Origin: Candidatus Hydrogenedentota bacterium
GTDB lineage: Bacteria > Hydrogenedentota > Hydrogenedentia > Hydrogenedentales > JAEUWI01
DNA: 6,903 bases
NCBI GenBank assembly: GCA_030430835.1
Contig: JAUIKJ010000161.1
Span: 1 to 6,903, forward strand
Direction of reading: 5' to 3'
Position numbers and translations under genes: made by a program. Positions 1 to 6,125 of the stretch are shown here, piece after piece. Each line of letters begins with the position of its first letter. The stretch's first letter is position 1. The notes under the pieces are model-generated. The model did no database searches, had not been told where the DNA came from, and saw only the letters and a program-made list of their open reading frames with translations.

Positions 1-9
1 AGGTGTAGT

Positions 10-1452
10 ATGCCGCGACGGTGGACAAGCCTGTTGATGCTGCTGCTGGCCCTGGTGGCCGGTAGCGTCCCTGTGCATGCGCAGGACAGCGCGCTGAATC
101 CGGTAGATATGGCCATCGATATGCAGGGCGCGCCCCAGTTTATCGCCGGTGGCAGCTACGATATTCTGGTTCGGGTCTCCGCATTGGGGGTCAGCCCCGA
201 CAGTCCCCTCTCGGCGATGGGGGTCCTCATCACACCGCCGCCCGGCTGGGTCTATCTTGGCGCGCAGGACACCGGCTTCGGCACGCCCGACATCGAGCCG
301 CGCAGCGGATCGGACGTGCTGGAATTCGCCTGGATCAATCCGCCCCTTTCTTTCCCCTACGAATTCGCCTTTACCATGGGCGTGCCTGCCGAAGACGGCG
401 GCGTTCGCTATATCTCCGGTCAGGGACTTTACCGCACCACCGGTCCCGAACAGCTCACCGCGCCGGTCATTGTTCAGACCGAAGGGCCCGACAACCAGCC
501 GCCGACGATAGAACTGATCGGGGACAATCCGCTGGATTGGCCCCTGGGCGAGCCCTTCGTCGACCCCGGCTATGTCGCGACCGACGCTGCCGATGGCGAC
601 GTGACCAGTAGCGTGCAAGTGACCGGCGTGGTCAACCACGCCAGTGAAGGCACCTACACCCTGAATTACACCGCCACCGACAAGGTGGGCAACCGCTCCG
701 CACCCGTCTCCCGCCAAGTGAATGTGGTTGATTTCGGCGACAACCCGCCGCCCACCAGCAACCCCGACGACGATGACGACTCGGTATCGGGCGGCGTTGG
801 TGGCGGTAACTTCGTGAACCGTGGCCGCGGCCGCAACCGGGTGCGGAATGCCCAGGACGACAACGACGGCAAGAACCGGCCGCGCAGCGGGCGCAACGCG
901 AACAACGTGCGCAACCAGCGCAATAACAGGCCCGACCCCGCAAACAGTAACCTGGCCCGGCGCCTTGCGCGTAATGCGGCCCGGAACAACCCTGCCACCC
1001 CGAACCGTCCCACGCAGATCGTGATCCCGAAGTCGGGTACGGGTTCGGCCTTGGCGAACGCCGCAAAGGAGGCCCTGGCCGGCAGGGAGCCGGGCGAGGC
1101 GGACTCGGGTGAGGCCATGGACCTCGCGAAAGCCGAGACCGCCCCGGGCCCGCGCGCCACGCCGCGCCGCTATGCGGATTACGAAGGCGAGGAAGGCGAA
1201 CTGGAGATGGCGATGGCCGCCACCCGACCCACACCTGTGGACGGCCTCAACGACGCGCCGCAACCGGGCATCCTTGCACAAATGAGCACCGCCATCGGCA
1301 ACATGGGCACCCGTGAATACGTGACACTCGGCGGCATCCTCGCCGTGCTCGCGGTCGCGGGTGTGCTCGGTGCGATGGGATGGCGTTCGGTCTACCGCCG
1401 TACGCCGCGCCGACGTCCCGGGATCAACGGCGACACGGGATCCGCCGAATAG
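10..1452 (+). CDS. Secreted, C-terminally membrane-anchored protein with bacterial Ig-like (DUF5011/HYR-type) domain
   Basis: This 480-residue protein has no recognised enzymatic motif; its role is probably at the cell surface. Residues 1-24 form a signal peptide (basic MPRR, Leu-rich core, likely cleavage after VHA-24). Residues about 30-158 look like a beta-sandwich region, rich in Gly, Pro and aromatic residues. Residues about 164-241 fit the DUF5011/HYR-like Ig fold: a PPTIELIG opening, a GEPFVDPGY segment, DAADGDVT, and GTYTLNYTATDKVGN. A run of five Asp (253-257) precedes a strongly Arg/Asn-rich, probably disordered stretch (about 270-333), then an acidic patch (about 359-400). Residues 437-458 are one hydrophobic helix followed by RRTPRRR, which would hold the tail in the cytoplasm. 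The ATG at 10 has AGG/GGTG at 1-5 in front and begins the signal peptide. The gene lies 95 bp before the lipoprotein gene, so it may or may not belong to that operon. The Ig-like assignment is from motif memory; the function is unknown. Confidence 0.85.
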   Translation: MPRRWTSLLMLLLALVAGSVPVHAQDSALNPVDMAIDMQGAPQFIAGGSYDILVRVSALGVSPDSPLSAMGVLITPPPGWVYLGAQDTGFGTPDIEPRSGSDVLEFAWINPPLSFPYEFAFTMGVPAEDGGVRYISGQGLYRTTGPEQLTAPVIVQTEGPDNQPPTIELIGDNPLDWPLGEPFVDPGYVATDAADGDVTSSVQVTGVVNHASEGTYTLNYTATDKVGNRSAPVSRQVNVVDFGDNPPPTSNPDDDDDSVSGGVGGGNFVNRGRGRNRVRNAQDDNDGKNRPRSGRNANNVRNQRNNRPDPANSNLARRLARNAARNNPATPNRPTQIVIPKSGTGSALANAAKEALAGREPGEADSGEAMDLAKAETAPGPRATPRRYADYEGEEGELEMAMAATRPTPVDGLNDAPQPGILAQMSTAIGNMGTREYVTLGGILAVLAVAGVLGAMGWRSVYRRTPRRRPGINGDTGSAE

Positions 1453-1534
1453 CCGGGTCCGCAGTGTTCTGCTCTTGCGTGTCCCGGCGGCGATGTGGTT
1501 TGATCGCGCGACGAGTCCTTCATCGCAACCCCGT

Positions 1535-1538
1535 GGAG
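1535..1538 (+). promoter_or_regulatory. Ribosome binding site (GGAG) for the lipoprotein gene
   Basis: GGAG lies 9 nt before the ATG at 1548. This supports that ATG over the in-frame ATG at 1380, which lies inside the preceding gene. The 1548 start also begins exactly at a lipoprotein signal peptide. Confidence 0.6.
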
Positions 1539-1547
1539 ATTTTCGCC

Positions 1548-2255
1548 ATGCGCGCAACCGGCGCCGCAATCCTCCTGCTTTTTGTCTTCAGCGCCTGCAA
1601 TGCGAAACCCATCCGCCCCGCAGACGAGCAACCGGCACCGGCCGCGCCGGCGGCTGCCGCCGAGGCCACCCCGGCGCCCGTACCCGCGCCCGCGGCAACC
1701 ACCAATATCGGTACGGCGGAAGAAGCGATCAAGACCTCGGCGACTGTGGCGGAAGCGGACCGGGTGCCCGGAATCACGGTTGACGAGCAGCGCACCTACC
1801 GCAAGGATCTTGCTCTGGTCAATATCCAGGTATCGGATCCCGCGCTGCGCGAGTTGTGGCTCAGCTTTGTCACCACCTCGAGCAAGAGTTTCAGGTCGCG
1901 CCCCGTCGTGGCGAAGCTGACCGTCTGGCGCGAGATCGGCGTGGGCGAGAACGCCCGTGAGCGCGAGCAGATCGGTGCCACGCAGTTTGTGCTGGGCGCG
2001 CTCGCCAGCCAGAAGAAATCGCCCGAAGGCCATGATGTGCCACAGCCGACCTATCAGGTGGACGCGCTTGGCGGACTCGACGCCCAGCCGGATACCATGT
2101 TGATCAGTGGTGAGTTGGAGATCCTGCTGCTTCCCGAGGGGACCCCGGAGAGCATCGTCGACCCTGCCGCGGCCACGGCCGAGCCACGGGACACCGCCAT
2201 GAAGCTCAGCAATCCGGTGCGTATCGACTTCGCCCCCACCGCCGACGCGCAATGA
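1548..2255 (+). CDS. Putative lipoprotein of unknown function with Ala/Pro-rich linker
   Basis: This 235-residue protein is not recognised. Residues 1-17 (MRATGAAILLLFVFSAC) read as a type II signal peptide with a lipobox ending in FSA-Cys17, so the mature protein would be attached by lipid at Cys17. Residues about 24-52 are a low-complexity Ala/Pro linker, which would hold the following domain away from the membrane. Residues about 57-230 form one mixed-charge, probably globular domain with hydrophobic strands (KDLALVNIQVS, VVAKLTVWREI, TMLISGELEILLLPEG). It has no Cys after Cys17 and no visible catalytic motif. The in-frame extension back to 1380 is rejected because it overlaps the preceding gene and would bury the signal peptide. 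The stop codon overlaps the start of the deacetylase gene (ATGA), so the two are probably co-translated. A structural or ligand-binding envelope role is possible but is inference only. Confidence 0.82.
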   Translation: MRATGAAILLLFVFSACNAKPIRPADEQPAPAAPAAAAEATPAPVPAPAATTNIGTAEEAIKTSATVAEADRVPGITVDEQRTYRKDLALVNIQVSDPALRELWLSFVTTSSKSFRSRPVVAKLTVWREIGVGENAREREQIGATQFVLGALASQKKSPEGHDVPQPTYQVDALGGLDAQPDTMLISGELEILLLPEGTPESIVDPAAATAEPRDTAMKLSNPVRIDFAPTADAQ

Positions 2256-3052
2256 ACATCGTCTGTTTCGGTGCACATCCCGATGACGCGGAAGTCTTCG
2301 CGGGCGGTACACTCGTCAAGTGCGCCCAGGCAGGGCACGATGTCCTGCTGGTGGCCATCACCAACGGCGACGCCGGTCACCATGCGATGAAAGGCGCCGC
2401 ACTCGCCGCGCGCCGCGCTGCCGAGGCCGAGGCCTCCGCGCGGATTGGTGGGCTAAAGGCGCAGGTACTGCCCAACCACGACGGCCGCCTTCAGCCCAGC
2501 CTCGACGTGCGCGAACAGATCGTGCGCATCATCCGCGAACACAAGGCCGATGTCGTCCTGTCACACCGCCCGTGGGACTACCACCCCGATCACCGCTACG
2601 CCGCCATGGCCGTGCAGGACGCGGCCTACATGGTGATGGTCCCAAACTTCTGTCCGGACGTGGGCGCGCTGCGACACAATCCCATCTTCCTCTACATGAT
2701 GGATCGCTTCACCAAGCCCGTGCCCTTCACGCCGGACATCGCGGTCGCCGTAGACGACGTGATGGAAACGAAGTGGGCGATGTTCGATGCGATGGATTCC
2801 CAGTTTTACGAGTGGCTGCCCTGGATCGAAGGGCGGCTCGATGCCGTGCCCACGGATGGCGAAGCGCGCCGCGCCTGGCTGCGCGAAGCCTGGACGCCGT
2901 TCTACACTGCCTTTACCCGTACACACCGGGAGGCGCTGATCAACCGCTACGGGCCAGACGCCGAAGGCCTCCAGTTTGCCGAATTCTTTGAGTTGTGCGA
3001 GTACGGCCGTTGTCCGGACACTGCGGAACTCGCCGAACTGTTGCCGCGCTAG
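2252..3052 (+). CDS. PIG-L/LmbE-family zinc-dependent deacetylase
   Basis: Members of this family remove acetyl groups from N-acetylglucosamine-containing or related small molecules using one zinc ion (examples: PIG-L, MshB, BshB, LmbE). The 266-residue protein shows the family layout: a Rossmann-like start and the AHPDD motif at residues 8-12, where His9 and Asp12 are the expected zinc ligands and Asp11 the general base. TNGDAGHH follows at about 37-44, and HPDH at 111-114, with His114 as the third zinc ligand. It has no signal peptide, so it should act in the cytoplasm. Length is normal for the family and the key residues are all present. The ATG overlaps the lipoprotein stop (ATGA) and has no purine-rich ribosome site in front, so translation probably depends on coupling to the lipoprotein gene. 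The substrate is not readable from the sequence. The bacillithiol (BshB) and mycothiol (MshB) roles are possible but not supported by any neighbour. Confidence 0.92.
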   Translation: MNIVCFGAHPDDAEVFAGGTLVKCAQAGHDVLLVAITNGDAGHHAMKGAALAARRAAEAEASARIGGLKAQVLPNHDGRLQPSLDVREQIVRIIREHKADVVLSHRPWDYHPDHRYAAMAVQDAAYMVMVPNFCPDVGALRHNPIFLYMMDRFTKPVPFTPDIAVAVDDVMETKWAMFDAMDSQFYEWLPWIEGRLDAVPTDGEARRAWLREAWTPFYTAFTRTHREALINRYGPDAEGLQFAEFFELCEYGRCPDTAELAELLPR

Positions 3053-3066
3053 TCCCGATGCCCGAT

Positions 3067-3070
3067 GGAG
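3067..3070 (+). promoter_or_regulatory. Ribosome binding site (GGAG) that decides the threonine synthase-like start
   Basis: Three in-frame ATGs stand close together (3065, 3071, 3077). GGAG sits 6 nt before the third one. The first ATG has no purine-rich site in front of it and itself overlaps the GGAG, so 3077 is the preferred start. Confidence 0.6.
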
Positions 3071-3076
3071 ATGCCC

Positions 3077-4318
3077 ATGCCGTTGAACGATTTTGATCGC
3101 TACTGTTACGCCTGTGGCGCGGATGCACCCGTCGACGCGCCGCTCCACTGCAACTGCGGCAACCCGCTGAGCCTGCGCGCGCATGCGCGGCCGGACCGCG
3201 CCCTGTTTGAGCAGACCCCCGCCTCGCTCTGGCACTACCGCGCACTGTTGCCGATTGCGGACGATGCCAACGTGGTGACGCTTCAGGAAGGCGCGACGCC
3301 GCTGGTGACCGCGCCGCGCGTCGCGGCGAAGCACGGTCTCGCGGAGGTGCGGCTGAAGAACGAAGGCGCCAACCCCACGGCCTCCTTCAAGGACCGGCAG
3401 GTTGCCGTCGGCATCAGCCACGCCAAGGAAATCGGCGCGAAGACGGTGGCCTGTGTTTCTTCCGGAAACGTGGCCGCGGCCACGGCGGCCTATGCGGCCC
3501 GCGCCGGCATGAACGCCGTCGTTTTCATGCACGCCCACGCCTCCGAGGCCAAGGCCGTCCAGGCGGCGCTCTATGGGGCAACCGTGGTCCCCGTGGATTC
3601 CCCCGCGCCGAGCGCGGTCTTTGACCTCTGCATCGAGGCCTGCGATAAGTGGGGGTGGTACCACCTGTCCAGCGCCGGTATCTACGAGCCCTACAACGTC
3701 GAGGGCGCGAAGACGATCGCCTATGAGCTCTGGCAGCAGTACGGCGGCGATCTCCCCGATTGGATTGTGGCGCCCGTGGGCGGCGGTGGTCTGCTCGGCG
3801 GCATCTGGCGTGGCTTCCTCGATCTGAAACGCCTCGGCCTGATCGAAGGGATTCCCCGCTTCGCCGGGGTACAACCCGATGGCTGCGCCGTGCTCGACCG
3901 TGCCATTCGCAACAACGAGACCTTCCTCGAATCCCTCGAGATGCCGTGGCCGGATCCGGCAACCATCGCCGGTGGCCTGGCGGATGACATTCTTTTCGAC
4001 GGTCACACCGCGTTGCCCGCCATCCGGGAGACCCAAGGCGCCGCGCCCGTGGTGAGCGACGACGAGATCGTCGCCGCCGTGCGTGACCTCGCCAGCAGCG
4101 AAGGCCTTGCTTGCGAGTTTTGCTCCGCGGTAACCATCGCGGCGCTCGACCGGATCCCCGGGGTGGGACAGGGCACCCGGGTCTGCTGTATCATCACCGG
4201 AAACGGTTTGAAGGACGTGCCCTGGCACGCCCGGAACTACACGCTGCCCGAGGCGATACCCGCAACGGTGGCGGCAGTGGAAGCACGCTTCCAGGAAGGT
4301 GAGTGGCAACGCGGATGA
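3077..4318 (+). CDS. PLP-dependent threonine synthase (ThrC)-like enzyme with N-terminal zinc-ribbon
   Basis: Threonine synthase converts O-phosphohomoserine to threonine and phosphate using pyridoxal phosphate (PLP). In this 413-residue protein (counted from 3077) residues about 10-27 hold CxxC (10, 13) and CxC (25, 27), a likely zinc-ribbon as in archaeal-type threonine synthases. The PLP lysine is Lys105, within NPTASFKDR. SSGN (128-131) is the expected Asn loop, a Gly-rich phosphate-binding loop GGGGLLGG lies at about 235-242, and the GNGLKD at 375-380 corresponds to the GHGLKD signature of threonine synthases. All core residues are present and the length is normal. The family (fold type II PLP enzyme) is secure. 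The exact reaction is not: related threonine dehydratases and cysteate synthase share this core. Neither homoserine kinase nor homoserine dehydrogenase is nearby. The gene begins 24 nt after the deacetylase stop and its stop overlaps the next start (ATGA). The alternative start at 3065 would add four residues. Confidence 0.88.
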   Translation: MPLNDFDRYCYACGADAPVDAPLHCNCGNPLSLRAHARPDRALFEQTPASLWHYRALLPIADDANVVTLQEGATPLVTAPRVAAKHGLAEVRLKNEGANPTASFKDRQVAVGISHAKEIGAKTVACVSSGNVAAATAAYAARAGMNAVVFMHAHASEAKAVQAALYGATVVPVDSPAPSAVFDLCIEACDKWGWYHLSSAGIYEPYNVEGAKTIAYELWQQYGGDLPDWIVAPVGGGGLLGGIWRGFLDLKRLGLIEGIPRFAGVQPDGCAVLDRAIRNNETFLESLEMPWPDPATIAGGLADDILFDGHTALPAIRETQGAAPVVSDDEIVAAVRDLASSEGLACEFCSAVTIAALDRIPGVGQGTRVCCIITGNGLKDVPWHARNYTLPEAIPATVAAVEARFQEGEWQRG

Positions 4319-5328
4319 AGGCCATACTCCGACACTTCATGTTCCTTTGCCTCGGTGCGGGCCTGCTGTTGCAGGGCACCGGTTGCGCGTCGAAACAGGT
4401 GCTGGTGGTCTACAGTCCACACGGTGCGGACGTACTCCAGGCCTACGAGGCCCTCTTTGAGGCCGCGCATCCGGGTGTGGATGTGCAGGCCCTCGACATG
4501 GGCGCCTCGGACATCCTCGGCCGGATTCGTGCGGAAAGTGCGCGCCCCGCGGCCGATATCTGGTGGGGTGCCCCCTCGACCCTCTTTACCCAGGCGGCCG
4601 CTGAGGGCCTGTTGGCGCCTTATGTGCCCACCTGGGCCGAGGCTGCCGGGAGCTACCGGGATCCCCAGAACCACTGGTACGCCACCTACCTCTCGCCCAT
4701 CGCCATCATGTACAACACCCGCGGCTACGAAGCCGACGCGATTCCACAGAGCTGGGATGCTCTGCTCGATCCCGCGTGGTCCGGCAAGATCGCACTGCGC
4801 CAGCCCCTGCCCTCCGGCACGATGCGCACCTTCATTTCCGCGATGATTACACGCGCCGAATCGGAAGACGCGGGCATCGCCTGGCTCCAGCAGTTGCACG
4901 CGGCCACGGCGGCCTATCCCGAGAACCCCGGGCTGCTCTATGACCACCTCAAGAAGAACCCTGAACGCATCAGCGTATGGCTACAGCCGGATATTGTGAT
5001 GCAACGCGACCTCAACAGCTTTCCCTTCGGCTACGTGCTGCCCCCGCAAACCCCCGTGCTGACCGATGGTATCGCGCTCGTGAACAACGCGCCACACCCC
5101 GAACTGGCCAAGACCTTCTACGAATTCGTCACCACCCGCGAAGCCCTCGCGCATCAGGCCAAGGATTTCGCCAAGATGCCCGCGCGCAACGACATCGATC
5201 CTGCCACACTGCCCGAATGGATGTGCGACCTGAGGATCGATGCGATGCCCATCGACTGGGCCGAATTCGCGGAGAAACAGGACGCGTGGTGCAGCCGCTG
5301 GGAGCAGGAAGTCTACAACGCAGAATGA
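4315..5328 (+). CDS. ABC transporter solute-binding lipoprotein (FbpA/AfuA type, COG1840-like)
   Basis: This should be the external ligand-binding component of an ABC importer. In the 337-residue reading, residues 1-23 are a lipoprotein signal peptide ending at Cys24 (lipobox GTG-Cys), which would tether it to the membrane. Residues about 29-290 follow the type 2 periplasmic binding fold: VVYSPHGADV (31-40), a conserved ADIWWGAP (80-87), SPIAIMYNTRGYEA (127-140), SWDALLDPAWSGKIAL (146-161), and GIALVNNAPHPELAKTFYEF (252-271). There is no adjacent Tyr-Tyr pair anywhere, so classical ferric-iron binding is not evident. Two cysteines (304, 326) in the C-terminal tail could form a disulfide. The ATG at 4315 overlaps the preceding stop (ATGA). 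A GTG at 4303 with AGGA 6 nt ahead is a credible alternative that adds four residues. No permease gene follows. The substrate is unknown; iron, thiamine and phosphonate compounds are all carried by related systems. Confidence 0.88.
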   Translation: MKAILRHFMFLCLGAGLLLQGTGCASKQVLVVYSPHGADVLQAYEALFEAAHPGVDVQALDMGASDILGRIRAESARPAADIWWGAPSTLFTQAAAEGLLAPYVPTWAEAAGSYRDPQNHWYATYLSPIAIMYNTRGYEADAIPQSWDALLDPAWSGKIALRQPLPSGTMRTFISAMITRAESEDAGIAWLQQLHAATAAYPENPGLLYDHLKKNPERISVWLQPDIVMQRDLNSFPFGYVLPPQTPVLTDGIALVNNAPHPELAKTFYEFVTTREALAHQAKDFAKMPARNDIDPATLPEWMCDLRIDAMPIDWAEFAEKQDAWCSRWEQEVYNAE

Positions 5329-6053
5329 GCAGCGTTCGCCTCGAAAACATCTCGCGGATTTATGATGGCGAAGGCGGTGGCGTACGCGACTTCTCCTGCA
5401 CGATTGCCGATGGCGAGTTCTTCGCCTTGCTGGGGCCCAGTGGCTGTGGGAAGACCACCACGCTCCGTACCATCGCCGGCCTCGAGTCACCCAATGCCGG
5501 CCGCATTTACTTCGACGATCGCGACGTAACCGCGTTGCCGCCGGAGAAACGCAACGCCGCTATGGTCTTCCAGAACTACGCGCTCTTCCCGCACATGAAC
5601 ATCTTTGAGAATGTCGCCTTCGGTCTCCGCGCACGCAAGATGCCCAAGGCCGACATTCCCGACCGCGTGGCCGAAGCGCTGGGCTACGTGCAGCTCGACG
5701 GCATGGAGAAGCGGCGGGTCACGGAGCTCAGCGGCGGTCAGCAGCAGCGCGTTGCGTTGGCGCGCTCACTCGCCGTACACCCGGACATCCTGCTGCTGGA
5801 CGAGCCCCTGAGCAACCTCGATGCGGAACTGCGTTACGCCACACGCGCCCAGCTTGCGGAACTCCAGGAGCGTCTCAAGATTACGGCAATCTACGTGACC
5901 CACGATCAGGAAGAGGCCATCGAATTGGCGGACCGGATCGCCGTGATGAAAGACGGTGCCTGCCACCAGATCGGGACGCCCGCCGAGATCCTGAATGCGC
6001 CCGCCACCGATTTCGTGCGCAGTTTTCTGGATCGTTTCCGCGCATCGCGGTGA
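5325..6053 (+). CDS. ABC transporter ATP-binding protein (importer ATPase, FbpC/PotA-like core)
   Basis: This would be the ATP-hydrolysing subunit that powers an ABC importer on the cytoplasmic face of the membrane. All motifs are intact over 242 residues: Walker A GPSGCGKTT (37-45), Q-loop Gln83 (VFQNYALFPHMN), signature LSGGQQQR (135-142), Walker B ILLLDE (155-160), D-loop SNLD (163-166), and switch His193 in VTHDQEEA. The sequence type, including ALFPHM and HDQEEAIELADRIAVMKDG, is that of the CysA/PotA/FbpC group. Those proteins usually run to about 350 residues with a C-terminal TOBE regulatory domain. Here the protein stops soon after FVRSFLDRF, so that domain is missing. The ATG at 5325 overlaps the stop of the binding-protein gene (ATGA), and an AGGA at 5306-5309 is the nearest ribosome-site candidate. 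This makes the two genes partners. A permease subunit is not encoded in this window. Confidence 0.94.
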   Translation: MSSVRLENISRIYDGEGGGVRDFSCTIADGEFFALLGPSGCGKTTTLRTIAGLESPNAGRIYFDDRDVTALPPEKRNAAMVFQNYALFPHMNIFENVAFGLRARKMPKADIPDRVAEALGYVQLDGMEKRRVTELSGGQQQRVALARSLAVHPDILLLDEPLSNLDAELRYATRAQLAELQERLKITAIYVTHDQEEAIELADRIAVMKDGACHQIGTPAEILNAPATDFVRSFLDRFRASR

Positions 6054-6065
6054 AGGCCTTCCCCG

Positions 6066-6095
6066 TTTACAGTACGCATTGCCACGCCATAGAAT
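6066..6095 (+). promoter_or_regulatory. Probable sigma70-type promoter of metF
   Basis: In the 72-bp gap between the ATPase gene and metF, TTTACA (6066-6071) and TAGAAT (6090-6095) are separated by 18 nt. Each differs from the TTGACA/TATAAT consensus by one base. Transcription would begin near 6102, leaving a leader of about 24 nt. I see no terminator hairpin before it, so some read-through from the operon is possible. Confidence 0.5.
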
Positions 6096-6125
6096 AGGCC
6101 CACCCACAACCTTGGAACTCGATCC

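Noticed and set aside
6..8. TAG just before the first gene as the stop of an upstream gene
   Set aside because: Only nine bases precede the first gene, so no reading frame can be supported.
1452..1488. Inverted repeat GCCGGG / CCCGGC after the first gene as a possible terminator
   Set aside because: The stem is only 6 bp with a loop of about 25 nt and no T-run follows.
1392..2312. A 306-codon minus-strand frame opposite the lipoprotein gene
   Set aside because: The translation is low-complexity Arg/Gly-rich sequence without motifs, and the plus-strand gene has a clear lipoprotein signal and ribosome site.
2561..4309. A 582-codon open frame on the minus strand across the deacetylase and threonine synthase-like genes
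   Set aside because: It lies opposite two genes with intact catalytic motifs, its translation is rich in Arg, Gly and His with no recognisable motif, and long antisense frames are expected in GC-rich coding DNA.
6053..6060. Palindrome AAGGCCTT right after the ATPase stop
   Set aside because: It is too short to be a terminator and has no loop or T-run; probably chance.
6102..6125. S-adenosylmethionine or other riboswitch in front of metF
   Set aside because: The predicted leader is only about 24 nt, far too short for a riboswitch, and no such structure is visible in the 72-bp gap.
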